In this document: positions 43,624-54,700 of the stretch, one piece after another
Position numbering within the stretch: position 1 is the stretch's first letter
Layout: every line of letters starts with the position of its first letter
NCBI RefSeq assembly: GCF_022662375.1
Contig: NZ_JAKNQL010000018.1
Coordinates: 1 to 64,000 of the forward strand
Direction of reading: 5' to 3'
From: Pseudomonas sp. CROZ-RG-20F-R04-15
Lineage (GTDB): Bacteria > Pseudomonadota > Gammaproteobacteria > Pseudomonadales > Pseudomonadaceae
DNA: 64,000 nt
Notes under the pieces: model-generated
What the model was told of the DNA's origin: nothing
The model's input: the letters and a program-made list of their open reading frames with translations, nothing else
Databases searched by the model: none
Position numbers and translations under genes: made by a program

Positions 43624-44154
43624 GTGAACAGCCGATGTTGTGCGTTTGCCTTGCTCCTGCTGATCAGCGGCTCAGCCCTCGCCGCCGACAGCCCGTTGCC
43701 GCCCATGAGTCCGGCCGGTCTGTGGCTGATCACCCTGGGGATCGTGTTCCTGATCGCCGAAGCCGCGCTGCCCAATTACGGCGTCATTGGTTTGGGCGGG
43801 ATCATCATGTTTGTCATCGGCGCGCTGATTCTGAGCAACGCCGAGTTGCCGGTGCCGATGATGATCGGTCTCGGCCTGATCAGCGCCCTGCTGTTGATCG
43901 CGCTGCTGATCCGCGCCCTGAAAACCCGACCGCGCCACACCGTCAGTGGCGATGCCGGCCTGCTCGGCAGTGTCACCGCGATCACCACGGTGCAACCGGG
44001 CGATGCGCGCAACGGCTGGGTGCAACTGCAAGGTGAGCGCTGGCAAGTGCTCAGCGCCACCCCACTGCAAACCGGGCAATCGGTGCGCGTGGTCGGGCGC
44101 AAGGGATTGTTGCTGCAAGTGGCCGCGACTGACGCGGCGCCGCTCGGAGAGTGA
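43624..44154 (+). CDS. NfeD-family membrane protein
   Basis: A 176-residue protein with a signal peptide-like segment (about 1-21, ending SALAADS), three transmembrane segments (about 32-48, 53-70, 80-97) and a C-terminal OB-fold NfeD domain (GDAGLLGSVTAITTVQPGDARNGWVQLQGERWQVLS...GQSVRVVGRKGLLLQV). The GTG at 43624 has GGAGGG upstream; an ATG at 43603 is less likely. NfeD proteins pair with SPFH/slipin proteins, and a slipin gene follows with its start next to the nfeD stop. Confidence 0.85.
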   Translation: MNSRCCAFALLLLISGSALAADSPLPPMSPAGLWLITLGIVFLIAEAALPNYGVIGLGGIIMFVIGALILSNAELPVPMMIGLGLISALLLIALLIRALKTRPRHTVSGDAGLLGSVTAITTVQPGDARNGWVQLQGERWQVLSATPLQTGQSVRVVGRKGLLLQVAATDAAPLGE

Positions 44155-44156
44155 TC

Positions 44157-44915
44157 ATGGGTCTGCAAATCGGTTTTGTTGCGCTGCTGTTGTTGGTGAT
44201 TGCCCTCGCCGGTTCGACGTTCCGCATCCTGCGCGAATACGAGCGCGGCGTGGTGTTCCAACTCGGACGTTTCTGGCAGGTAAAAGGACCGGGCCTGATC
44301 CTGCTGATTCCGGTGGTCCAGCAAATGGTTCGGGTCGACCTGCGCACGGTGGTGCTCGATGTTCCGCCGCAGGATGTGATCACCCGCGACAACGTGTCGG
44401 TGAAGGTCAACGCCGTGCTGTATTTCCGCGTGCTCGATCCGCAGAAGGCGATTATTCAGGTTGAGGATTATCTTTCCGCTACCAGCCAGTTAGCCCAGAC
44501 CACTTTGCGTGCAGTGCTCGGCAAACACGAACTGGATGAACTGCTGGCTGAACGCGAGCAGTTGAACATCGACATTCAGCAAGTGCTCGATGCGCAGACC
44601 GATGCTTGGGGGATCAAGGTCGCCAACGTCGAGATCAAGCATGTCGATCTCAACGAATCGATGGTCCGGGCCATTGCCAAACAGGCTGAAGCCGAGCGCG
44701 AGCGACGGGCCAAGGTGATTCACGCCGAAGGCGAACTGCAGGCCTCGGAAAAACTCATGCAAGCAGCGGAAATGCTCGGACGTCAGCCCGGGGCGATGCA
44801 GTTGCGCTATATGCAGACCTTGAGTTCGATTGCCGGGGACAAGAGTTCGACAATTGTCTTTCCGTTGCCGATTGAATTGCTCAAGGGCATGGCGGATTTG
44901 TCCGGCAAGTCATGA
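44157..44915 (+). CDS. Slipin (SPFH/stomatin-like) protein
   Basis: A 252-residue stomatin homologue. An N-terminal membrane segment (about 1-22) precedes the SPFH domain: REYERGVVFQLGRFWQVKGPGLILLIPVVQQMVRVDLRTVVLDVPPQDVITRDNVSVKVNAVLYFRV. A coiled coil follows (about 180-225: AKQAEAERERRAKVIHAEGELQASEKL). Slipins assemble into membrane microdomain scaffolds with NfeD. The ATG at 44157 has GGAGAG upstream. Its end overlaps the convergent sulfotransferase gene by 6 bp. Confidence 0.9.
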   Translation: MGLQIGFVALLLLVIALAGSTFRILREYERGVVFQLGRFWQVKGPGLILLIPVVQQMVRVDLRTVVLDVPPQDVITRDNVSVKVNAVLYFRVLDPQKAIIQVEDYLSATSQLAQTTLRAVLGKHELDELLAEREQLNIDIQQVLDAQTDAWGIKVANVEIKHVDLNESMVRAIAKQAEAERERRAKVIHAEGELQASEKLMQAAEMLGRQPGAMQLRYMQTLSSIAGDKSSTIVFPLPIELLKGMADLSGKS

Positions 44916-45872
44916 AGCAAATCCTGTGGCGCGCAGACGAAGTTTTTCCAACGCCTCGTAGGGCGCTCGGGTGTAATTCTGTACGTGCATTCGCAACATT
45001 GCTGAAGCTTCGCGGCGTTTGTCGTCGCCATCGGCAGTGAACGCTTGCGAGGGCTGTTTCGCATGCTGCGCGGTCGCGGCAAAGACCTGCTTGCACTGTT
45101 CATCGTTCAAGCGGAAAAACCGGGCCAACCGCCCCGCCATCGCCTCGGGCAACTCGCTGTAACTCACCGGAAAACCACCCGAGTCACGGCAATGCATCAC
45201 CCCCGCCGCCAACAATCGCCCCAAGCGTCGGGCGATGAATTCTTCGCGCCCTTCGAACGGTAAACCGTCCTCCAGCACACACTCGCCGAGCATCCCCGGC
45301 ACCATGTGCATCCCCGGCCGGCGCAGATGAGAAACGGCAATTTCCAAAGGATCGCGATAGAGAAACAGCCACGGCGTATCTGCGAAACAGTCCTGCAGCA
45401 GCGGCCATTCGCCGATGTTCCAGGCGTCGAGTTTGATCACCAGGCGCTTTTCCACACCGCGTCGGCGCTGCCCATAGGCCGAGAGCAACCCGACGATGGC
45501 GGCCCGGCGTTCGCCGGCGGGTAAATCACTGCGTAACAAGGCGTCCAGCGGCGGTGGCTCGGACACGACTATGTGATCGTCGAGTCGGGCGAGCATCTGG
45601 CTGATCAGCGTCGAACCGCAACGCGAGGCGTGCAGCACAAATGCACTCGGTGCAAGCCCAGGGCTCTGCGTTTGCCATTCACTCAACGCTGCCAAAGACG
45701 TCTGGCGCCGAAACGCCTGATTGAACGGCAGCCGTAATGCATCCTCGACCGCATCGCGAAAGAACGGCTGATGCAGCGCCTTGTCGCCGAACCAGCACCA
45801 ATCCACCTGCCACTGCCCGTCAACCGGCCAGACACGAATCGGCAACCAGCCGTCGAAATTCAACCGCTCCAT
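44910..45872 (-). CDS. Sulfotransferase family protein 1
   Basis: A 320-residue sulfotransferase-like protein. The PAPS 5'-phosphosulfate loop is HASRCGSTLISQML (about 80-93), and the 3'-phosphate motif is LFLYRDPLEIAVSHLRRP (about 170-187). It should use PAPS to sulfate an acceptor. The start at 45872 overlaps the hydroxylase gene by 13 bp; a second possible start is at 45884. It ends the operon adhesin-tolC-cysC-hydroxylase-sulfotransferase, so the acceptor may be the giant protein, either peptide or glycan. That link is inference. No signal peptide, so it acts in the cytoplasm. Confidence 0.8.
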   Translation of the reverse strand: MERLNFDGWLPIRVWPVDGQWQVDWCWFGDKALHQPFFRDAVEDALRLPFNQAFRRQTSLAALSEWQTQSPGLAPSAFVLHASRCGSTLISQMLARLDDHIVVSEPPPLDALLRSDLPAGERRAAIVGLLSAYGQRRRGVEKRLVIKLDAWNIGEWPLLQDCFADTPWLFLYRDPLEIAVSHLRRPGMHMVPGMLGECVLEDGLPFEGREEFIARRLGRLLAAGVMHCRDSGGFPVSYSELPEAMAGRLARFFRLNDEQCKQVFAATAQHAKQPSQAFTADGDDKRREASAMLRMHVQNYTRAPYEALEKLRLRATGFAS

Positions 45873-46645
45873 TGTTCGTTCCATTGTCGACGGCCGTCGC
45901 GCATCGCCGCACGCAATTCCTCGTAAGAAAACGACAAACCACGCTCGGCGCCCAATTCCAGCGCTCGACTGATGAAGACGTCTGGATCGTGCAGCGTACG
46001 CAAGGCCAGAGACAGCGAAGCATCTTCAGCCACCAGCCTCTGAAAGCGCTGCAACGGCGTGTCGGCCAAACCGGGCTCAGGGGTACTGTGCAATCCGTCG
46101 CTGATCATCTGCTCAAGCCAGACACCGGGGCGGCAATCGAGTACCAGATGAACCCGCGCCGATGTATCGCGGTTATCCACACGATGTTGACGAGCGAGAT
46201 CAAGAAACCAGCATTCGCCGGCCTGCATGGGCATGCGCTGCCCGTCGAGCCAGAAATCGACGTTCGGCGGACTGAGCAACGGAATGTGCAAACGCCGATC
46301 GGCCTGCGGGCCATCAAGGTCGTAATCGCGATGCGGGTGAATTCGTCCACCCGGCCCAAGGCGCAGCAACCGCGCACTGACGATGTGCAGAGAAAGATGC
46401 TGCAGCGCTTTTTGCCAGCGCTCATCGCACAGCCAAGGGCCACGCTGCACTGGCTCACCGCGCCCGGGAGACAGCTCGGTCAGCGCATCGACCGCCGAAA
46501 TGAGCGCCACACCGCTCCAGTCGCCGGAAAAATAATCTGTATTGAAATGGCTGCGCCAGGCGTCGTCGGCAATCGCTGCCAGTGCCTGCAGCAGCAAGGG
46601 CAAATCCACCGTTACCGGCAGTCGCGAATACGCCGGGGAACTCAT
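45860..46645 (-). CDS. Aspartyl/asparaginyl beta-hydroxylase family protein
   Basis: A 261-residue Fe(II)/2-oxoglutarate oxygenase of the Asp/Asn beta-hydroxylase family. The metal motif is GGRIHPHRDYDLDG (HxD), with the distal His in FLDLARQHRVDNRD and the 2-oxoglutarate Arg in ARVHLVLDC. The region is near 130-205. It hydroxylates Asp or Asn side chains in proteins of known families. The start at 46645 overlaps the APS kinase gene by 4 bp (ATGA) and is preceded by an AAGG site. Position between APS kinase and a sulfotransferase suggests it prepares or co-modifies the same target. Confidence 0.85.
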   Translation of the reverse strand: MSSPAYSRLPVTVDLPLLLQALAAIADDAWRSHFNTDYFSGDWSGVALISAVDALTELSPGRGEPVQRGPWLCDERWQKALQHLSLHIVSARLLRLGPGGRIHPHRDYDLDGPQADRRLHIPLLSPPNVDFWLDGQRMPMQAGECWFLDLARQHRVDNRDTSARVHLVLDCRPGVWLEQMISDGLHSTPEPGLADTPLQRFQRLVAEDASLSLALRTLHDPDVFISRALELGAERGLSFSYEELRAAMRDGRRQWNEQWSG

Positions 46646-47247
46646 GCCTTGGGCAACACCGAACACTCGCCGAGCCAGGTCAGCAGACGATCGAGACAGT
46701 CGTCGACCGACTGCACGCCAGTGTCGAGCACCAATGACGGCTGCGCCGGTGGCTCATACGGCGCGCAAACTCCGGTAAAACCGGGCAGGTCGCCGCGTCG
46801 GGCGCGGGCGTAATGCCCTTTCGGATCACGCTGCTCGCACACCGCCAGTGACGCGCTGCACCAGACCTCGCGATAATCGTCACCCAAGCGCTGTGCAAAC
46901 ACATCACGCAGCTCGGCCAACGGCGCAATCATCGCCAGAATCACGATCTGCCCGTTGTCCACCAGCAGCGCCGCGAGTTCGCTGGCGCGGCGAATGTTTT
47001 CCTGGCGATCGGCATCGCTGAAGCCCAAATCCTGGTTGAGCCCGGTCCGCAAACTGTCGCCATCGAGCACCACATTTTGCCGGCCACTCGCGAACAGGGT
47101 GGCCTGCAGCGCTTGCGCCAATGTCGATTTGCCTGCCGCCGGTAAACCGGTCAGCAGAATCGCCGCCCCCCGATGACCATTGCGGGCTTCGCGTTGCGTG
47201 CGGCTGATGCTGGCGCTGGGCGCCAGTACATTACTGCGTTGGGGCAT
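46642..47247 (-). CDS. cysC: Adenylylsulfate (APS) kinase
   Basis: A 201-residue APS kinase that phosphorylates adenylylsulfate to PAPS, the sulfate donor. P-loop GLPAAGKST (about 32-40), LDGDSLRTGLNQDLGFSDADRQENIRRASELAALL, CEQRDPKGHYARARRGDLPGFTGVCAPYEPP are the family motifs. The start at 47247 lies inside the 3' end of the tolC-like gene (17-bp overlap). No cysD/cysN ATP sulfurylase is beside it, so it takes APS from the cell pool. In this operon it most likely feeds the sulfotransferases. A long open frame up to 47394 is only tolC in another frame. Confidence 0.9.
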   Translation of the reverse strand: MPQRSNVLAPSASISRTQREARNGHRGAAILLTGLPAAGKSTLAQALQATLFASGRQNVVLDGDSLRTGLNQDLGFSDADRQENIRRASELAALLVDNGQIVILAMIAPLAELRDVFAQRLGDDYREVWCSASLAVCEQRDPKGHYARARRGDLPGFTGVCAPYEPPAQPSLVLDTGVQSVDDCLDRLLTWLGECSVLPKA

Positions 47248-48748
47248 GCGCCACCACCGGCGCCGAGATATCCCCCGCCGCCCACGCCGACTCGCGATTG
47301 GCCAGCGCGGTGGCGATCGACTGCACTTCGGTCGACTGCACCTGATCCGGCAACGGATCGAGGCCGGCACTAGCGAAGATCTGGCCATAAGCATTGCGCA
47401 GATCGGCGTACGACAGATCGCGGCGCAAGTCCGCTTGCAGGTTGTTCAACTCGCCCTGAATCAGTTCCAGCTCACCGATCCCTGCTGCCTGATGACGGTT
47501 GCGCAACTGGCCGACGATTTGTCCGTCGATGTCTGACAGTTGCTGATTAGTCTTGAACTGCCGCAACGCTTCTTGGTAGTTGGCGTTGGCCACATAGAGC
47601 TGAGCCAGCACCGCAATCGACATCGCCTGACGCCGCGCCGTGGCGACTTCTTCGCCGGCCTTTGCGACGTTGATTGCAGCGGGTGCGGAGATCACGTTGA
47701 ACAGGTTCCAGGTGATTTTCACGCCGTAATCGGCCCAGCCCTGTTCGACGAGAAACGAGTTGCTGTCGTAATGCCCGCCAGCCGAGAACTCCAGACCCGG
47801 CAGCAAACGCAGCATGGCCTTGCGGGTTTCGGCGGCGCTGATGCGCGTCTGGTAATCCTGCTCGCGCAGTTCCGGGCGGCTGGTCAGCGCTTCTTGTTCG
47901 AGTTTGGCCAGACCGACCTTGAGCTCGGGAATCTGGTAACCGTCATCGGTGGCCAGCGTCAGGTTGGTGCCCAGCGGCAGGTTGATCAGTGTCGCCAGTT
48001 CGGTTTTCGCCAGTGACAAGGCGCGACGCTGCTCTTCCAGTTGGCGGGTCGCTTCGATCAGCGAACGCTGATAACCGAGCGATTGCACCGGATCGCCAAT
48101 GCGTTGATCGCTCAAGGTCTGGCTGTTGTCGCGGGCGGTCTGCACCCGTGCCATCAGGCTGTCGATCTGCTTGAGCAGACGTTCGGCGGCCATCGCTCGC
48201 CAGTAAGCCGAGCGCACGTCCTGAACGATGGTGTTGATCACTTTGCGGCGCCGTTCCTGAACGATAAGACGCTGGTCGCCCTGCTGCTTGGCGCTGATGT
48301 AGCTGACGCCGAAGTCGAGGACGTTCCAGACCATCGTCAGGTCGGCGACGTCGCGGTCGCGGTCCTGCGAGGTCGACGGTTCCAGAGACTGGGTGCCGGT
48401 GCGTACGCTCTGGCTGCTGGAGGCGTTGACGTTGTTACGCCCGACGTAGCCGGCGTCCAGCGCCATGCGCGGCAGCATGTCGAAACTGGCGAGGTCGAGC
48501 TGCCGCTTGGCCAGCGCTTCCTCCATGATTTTCAAGCGGCCTTCGAGGTTGTACTTCACGGCGCGGGCCATGGCCTGGTGCAGGGTCAACGGCCCGCGCA
48601 GCGGTTCCTGATCCTTGTACATGCTTTGCAGGTCGGTCTTGGCGCGCTGTTCACTAACGCTGCGTTCAATCGGTTCACTGGTCACTGCACATCCGCTGAT
48701 CGCCAGCGCCAGCAGGCTGGCGCCGAACAACTTCTGACTTTTCTTCAT
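47231..48748 (-). CDS. Lipidated TolC-family outer membrane protein
   Basis: A 505-residue outer membrane efflux protein with a lipoprotein signal (KKSQKLFGASLLALAISGC). The two TolC-type repeats of long helices are visible: DMLPRMALDAGYVGRNN in the first and LLPGLEFSAGGHYDSNSF in the second. The C-terminal part is LQADLRRDLSYADLRNAYGQIFASAGLDPLPDQVQS. It follows the giant repeat protein by 46 bp and precedes cysC with an overlap. It is the likely outer membrane pore for that protein. The start at 48748 gives the signal peptide; the frame upstream is intergenic. Confidence 0.9.
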   Translation of the reverse strand: MKKSQKLFGASLLALAISGCAVTSEPIERSVSEQRAKTDLQSMYKDQEPLRGPLTLHQAMARAVKYNLEGRLKIMEEALAKRQLDLASFDMLPRMALDAGYVGRNNVNASSSQSVRTGTQSLEPSTSQDRDRDVADLTMVWNVLDFGVSYISAKQQGDQRLIVQERRRKVINTIVQDVRSAYWRAMAAERLLKQIDSLMARVQTARDNSQTLSDQRIGDPVQSLGYQRSLIEATRQLEEQRRALSLAKTELATLINLPLGTNLTLATDDGYQIPELKVGLAKLEQEALTSRPELREQDYQTRISAAETRKAMLRLLPGLEFSAGGHYDSNSFLVEQGWADYGVKITWNLFNVISAPAAINVAKAGEEVATARRQAMSIAVLAQLYVANANYQEALRQFKTNQQLSDIDGQIVGQLRNRHQAAGIGELELIQGELNNLQADLRRDLSYADLRNAYGQIFASAGLDPLPDQVQSTEVQSIATALANRESAWAAGDISAPVVAHAPTQ

Positions 48749-48794
48749 CCCTGGATTGCCCCTAGGTCCCGCACAGTGTTGAGTAATGGTTGGT

Positions 48795-51700
48795 TCAGGC
48801 CGATATTTCGCTGATACCGACCTGTTGCAGTGCTGCCGCCAGGTTGTCGACCCGGTGTTGTTCGTTGTCTTTGAGTTCTTGCAGTTGCTGCCCCAGTGTC
48901 GGCGCGCCAAACACGCCGCGCAGGCCTTGAGAAACGTCGTCAGCCTTGAGTGACTGGCTGCCGAACGCGTTCAACGAATCGCGATCGGCAGCGCTGTCCT
49001 GATTGAACAGGCTCGACAGCGTGCTCGTACCGAATACGCCACCATCACCACCGCCGAAGCCGAGGAAGCCGTGCCCGGATCCATCACCGCCGCTGTCGCT
49101 GCTGCTGAACACCTGCGCGATGAAGCTCGGGCTGAGGGCACCGTGGTTCATGAAGATATCGCCCAACGGACGGATGCCATTGCCGATCACCCGTTGCTCG
49201 AACAGCGGCGCAAAGGTCAGCGGTGAGCCGAGATCGCCGGTCGGCGCGGTGAAGATGATCGGTTGCAGCGGCAAGCTCGGTGGCGGTAGTGGCACCACCG
49301 GGTCGCTGCTGCGAATCAAAGGATCGGGAATGACCACACTGGTTGGCGCAGTGGGCGGCGTCGGTGGAACGACTGGCGGCACCGTGTTGATCGCGTAGTT
49401 GTTCGAACTGCTGACGCCGCTGCCGCTGTTGCCTGACAGATCGCTGACCCCGGCACTGTTGACGCTGATGGCATTACTGGCGCTGTTGACGTTGGCATTC
49501 GGCGTCAGGGTCGCGGTCCAGGTTTTGCCGCCATCGCTACTGCTCAGGTTGGACAAGCTGCCATTACCGACATTGATGTCCGCCAGATCAAACCCACTGA
49601 CCGCCTCATTGAAGGTGATGGTCACTGGCGAAGTCTGGCCGAGGCCGAGGTTCGGATTGGCAATCACCACCGTCGCCGTTGGCCGTTCGCTGTCGAGCGC
49701 ATAGTTGTTCGACACCGCCACCGTGCTGCCGACGTTACCGGCCAGGTCAGTGACGTTGCTGGTGTCCAGCGCGATGAAGTTGCTCGGATCGCTGACGTTG
49801 GCGGTCGGCGTGAAGGTCGCGGTCCAGGTCTTGCCGCCATCGCTGCTGCTGAGGTTGCTCAGATCACCGTTGGTCACGCTGAGGTCGGACAAGTCGAAAT
49901 TGCTCACCGCCTCGCTGAAGGTGAAGGTCACTGTGGTGGTCTGGCCGATACCCAAGTGCGGATTGGCGACCACGATGTCCACGGTTGGCCGGGTCGCATC
50001 CAGCGCGTAATTGTTGGAAATGGCGATGCTGGCGCCCGGGTTGCCGGCCAGATCCTGCACCCCGGCAGTGTCGACGATGATCAGGTTGGTGGTGTCATTG
50101 ACGTTCGCCGCCGGCGTCAGCGTGGCGGTCCAGGTGATGCCGCCATCGCTACTGCTCAGGTTCGCCAGTGTGCCGTTGGCGACGCTGATGTCCGACAGAT
50201 CGAAACCGCTGACAGCCTCGCTGAAGGTGATCGTCACCGTGGTGGTTTCACCGATGCCCAGGCGATTGTCGGCGACCACAATGGTCGCGGTCGGCAACGC
50301 CGTGTCGATGGCGAAATTGTTCGAATCGGTGGTGCCGACGCCGCTGTTGCCGGAGGCGTTGGTGACGCCGCTGTTGTCGAGGGTGATCAGGTTGCTGGTA
50401 TCGGTGATGTTGGCGGTCGGCGTGAACGTCGCGGTCCAGGTGATGCCGCCGTCGCTGGAGGCCACATTGCTCAGGGTGCCGTTGGCGATGGTCAGGTCAG
50501 CGTTGCTGAAACCGCTGACCGCTTCACTGAAGGTGATGGTCACCGTCGAATTTTCACCGGCCTTGAGCGCGGTATCCGCAACGACGATGGTCGCGGTCGG
50601 CACTTCGGTCTGCACCGCATAGTTGGCCGAGTTGGTGATGCCGGTGCCGGCATTGCCCGCCAGATCGCTGATGCCAGCGTTGTTCAGCACAATCAGGTTG
50701 GTGGCATCGCTGACGCCAATGGTCGGCGTGAACGTCGCGGTCCAGGTGATGCCGCCGTCGCTCGACGAGACGTTGCTGAGTGTGCCGTTAGCGACGCTCA
50801 GGTCAGAGTTATCGAAGCCGCTGACCGCCTCACTGAAGGTGATCGTGACGAGCGCGGTTTCACCCGGGCGCAGATCGGTGTCACTGATGACGATGGTGGC
50901 GGTCGGACGCTGGCTGTCGATGACATAGTTGGCCGAGTCGGTGGTACCGCTGCCGGTGTTGCCCGCGATGTCAGTGATGCCGGTGTTGTCCAGGGTGATG
51001 ATGTTGCTGGTGTCGGTGATGCCCGCCGACGGCGTAAACGTCGCCGTGTAGGTGATGTTGTCCGACGTGCTCAGCCCGGAAAGCGTGCCGTTGGCCACGG
51101 TCAGATCAGCCAGAGTCAAACCGCTCACGGCCTCGCTGAAGGTGATGGTCACGGTGGTGGTCTGACCGACGCCCAACGCCGAATCGGCGAGTGCAATGGT
51201 GGCGGTCGGGCGCTGAGTGTCGATGGCGTAGTTGTTCGAGTTGGTGGTGCCATTGCCAGCGTTGCCGGAAGCGTTTTGCACACCACTGTTGTCGAGGGTA
51301 ACCAGGTTGGTAGCGTCGGTGATGTTGCTGGTCGGGGTGAAGGTCGCCGTCCAGGTAATGCCGCCGTCGCTGCTGCTCACTGCGCTGAGCGTGCCGTTGG
51401 CAATCGTCAGGTCGGCGTTGTTGAAACCGCTCACGGCTTCGCTGAAGGTGATAGTCACAAGCGACGTTTCGCCGACGGTCAGGCTGTTGTCCGCGACGAC
51501 GATGGTGGCGGTGGGCGCCACGGTGTTAATGGTGAAGTTGCCGGAGTTGGTCGTGCCCGTACCGGCGTTCCCGGCAAGGTCAGCGATCCCGGTGTTGGCC
51601 AGGGTGATGACGTTGGTGCTGTCGTTGATCGCCACGTTCGGCGTGAACGTCGCCGTCCAGGTGATGCCGCCGTCGGCGCTACTGACCGCCGTGAGCGTGC

Positions 51701-54700
51701 CGTTGGGGACGGTCAGGTCGGCGTTGGTGAAACCGCTGACCGCTTCGCTGAAGGTAATGGTCACCAGCGAGGTTTCACCGGCGCTCAGAGCAGGATCGGC
51801 GATGACGATGGTCGCGGTCGGACGCTGGGTGTCGATGCTGTAATTGTTCGAATCGGTGGTGCCGCTGCCAGCGTTGCCAGCCAGGTCGGCAACGCCAGTG
51901 TTGTCCAGCGTCACCAGGTTGGTGGCGTCGGTGATATTCGCGCTCGGTGTGAACGTTGCCGTCCAGGTGATGCCGCCGTCCGCGCTGCTGACCGCCGTCA
52001 GGGTGCCGTTGGCGATGGTCAGGTCGGCGTTGGTGAAACCGCTCACCGCTTCGCTGAAGGTGATGGTCACCAGCGAGGTATCGCCAATTTTCAAAGTGTT
52101 TTGCGCGAACACCACGGTGGCGGTCGGCCGCACGGTGTCGACCGCGTAATTGTTGGAATCGGTGGTGCCGACGCCGGTGTTGCCCGCCAGATCCGCGACC
52201 CCGGTGTTATTCAGGGTTATCAGGTTGGTAGCGTCAGTGATGCTGCTGGTCGGCGTGAACGTCGCCGTCCAGGTGATGCCGCCATCCGCGCTGCTGACTG
52301 CGCTCAGCGTACCGTTGGCAATGCTCAGATCGGCGTTGGTAAAGCCGCTGACCGCTTCGCTGAAAGTGATGGTCACCAGCGAGGTTTCACCGATTTTCAG
52401 CGCGTTGTCGGCGACCACGATGGTCGCCGTCGGCCGTAGCGTATCGATCGCATAGTTGTTGGAATCGGTAGTGCCGGTACCGGTGTTGCCGGCCAGATCC
52501 GTAACCCCGGTGTTGTTCAGGGTGATCAGGTTGGTCGCGTCGGTGGTGCTGCTGTTCGGCGTAAAGGTTGCCGTCCAGGTGATGCCGCCGTCGCTGCTGC
52601 TCAGTCCGCTCAAGGTGCCGTTGGCCACCGTCAGGTCGGCGGCGGTGAAGCCGCTCACCGCTTCGCTGAAGGTGATGGTCACCAAAGAGGTTTCGCCTGC
52701 CGCGAGATTGGTGTCGGCAACGACAATGGTCGCTGTCGGTCGCACGGTGTCGACCACATAATTGGCCGAATCGGTGGTGCCGCTGCCGGCGTTGCCGGCC
52801 AGATCCGCCACCCCGGTGTTGTCCAGGGTAATCAGGTTGGTGGCATCGGTAATGCTCGCGTTCGGGGTGAACGTCGCCGTCCAGGTGATGCCGCCGTCGG
52901 CGCTGCTGACGTTGGTCAGCGTACCGTTGGCAATGGTCAGGTCGGCGTTGGTGAAACCGCTCACTGCCTCGCTGAACGTGATGGTCACCAGCGAGGTGTC
53001 GCCGATTTTCAGGGCAGTGTCTGCCATCACGATGGTTGCGGTCGGTCGCTGAGTATCGATGACGTAATTGTTGGAGTTGGTAGTGCCGACGCCTGCCACG
53101 CTGTCGGACACAGCCGTCACCCCGGTGTTATCGAGGGTGATGAGGTTGGTGGTGTCAGTGATGTTGTTGGTCGGCGTAAACGTCGCTGTCCAGGTGATAC
53201 CGCCGTCGGCGCTGGACACATTGGTCAGCGTGCCGTTGGCAATGGTCAGGTCAGCGTTGGTAAAACCGTTGACGGCGCGGCTGAAGGTGATGGTCACCAG
53301 CGAGGTTTCGCCGATTTTCAGCGCGGTGTCGGCGACCACGATGGTGGCAGTCGGCGGTTCCACGTAAGCAGTATTGAGGGTGCCGCCGTTGTTGTAGATC
53401 CCCACCAGTGCGCTCGGCGTCGTGCCGGTCGAACCACCGTTGGAAAGACCACCGCCACCGCTGGCGGCGCCGTTGCCGCTGATCGCGGCGAAGTTGCTCG
53501 CGGTGATCAGCACCACACCGCCGTTGTTCCAGATCGCCCCGACGCCGCGACCGCCGGCACCGCCATCGGCACCGTTGCTGCCGACCCCACCGCCACCACC
53601 ACCGCCGCCGCCGGCAGCAATGTTGTTGCTGATGACCGAGGTGCCGATGACTTTCAGGGTGCCGCTCGCAGCGTTGTAGATACCGCCGGCTGCATTGCCG
53701 CCGACGCCGCCGACTTTGTCCCAGCCGGAACCACCGCCGCCGCCACCAATGGACAGCGTGCCGTTGCTCGCCGAACCACCATTGCCGCCATGACTGTAAC
53801 CGGCACCGGCGCTGCCACCGTTGCCGCCTACGCCACCGGTGCTGGTACCGCCACGGCCACCCATGTCGGTCGGGCTGTAACCGCCGCCATAGCCGCCGGC
53901 ATTGGCACCGCCCGCCCCCCCGGCATAGGTGCCGGTAGCTGGGCCGGACGAACCGCCATGACCACCGGTCTGGCCACCGATACCCGCACCGCCGCCACCG
54001 CCGCCGCCGACATAACCGCCGGTCACACCCCCGCCACCACCACCGCCGGAAGCGGCGTTCGCGGTCACGGTGACGTTGTTCAGGGTAAGAATGCCGGCGT
54101 TGAAAATGCCGCCGCCCATGGCGCCCGCCGCCGCCGAGCCGCCATTACCACCGTTGCCGGCGACCAGACCTTTGGTGATCACCAGGCCGTCGAGGGTCAC
54201 GGTGCTGCCGGAGGTGACTTCCACCACACGGGTTTTGTACTGACCATCAAGGGTCACGTCAGCCACGCCGTCGTTGTTCAGGTCGCCATCGACGGTGATG
54301 TTCTTGTTGATCAGCAGCTCGGAAGTAAGCTGCACGGTCATGCCGGAACTGAACGTGACGATGTCGCCGTTCTGCGCCGAGGCCAGCGCCGCGCGCAGCG
54401 AGCCGACGCCCGAGTTGAGGTTGTTGGTCGCGGTCCAGGTGGCCAGGCCCCACTGGTACTCGCTCATGGCTTTGCTCGACAGCACGTTGGCGCTTTCGAT
54501 AGTGCCGGTGGCGATCTCCAGATCCCAGTCGCCACCTACGCCTGTACGGTTGTTCGAAGCGGCCACATCACGCCCGGTCAACTGCGCCAGCGAGTCGACG
54601 AAACTCAAGCCGCGATCACCTTCGGCGGTGTAGCAGCCGTAAATCAGGATATCGCCGCCAGCGTTCATGTCCTTGCCGATTTCAGCGAGAACCGCGCTGC

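Noticed and set aside
49956..52439. Plus-strand frame of 827 codons across the repeat array
   Set aside because: Same cause: an open shadow frame of the giant gene, with a low-complexity product.
49399..53367. A ladder of 101-codon open frames on the plus strand with near-identical products
   Set aside because: They are the reverse strand of the 13 Ig-like repeats and repeat every 306 bp for that reason. No ribosome sites or separate codon signature.
53440..54160. CRISPR-like or satellite repeat
   Set aside because: The repetitive look comes from Gly codons in one long reading frame. There are no equal-length direct repeats with unique spacers.
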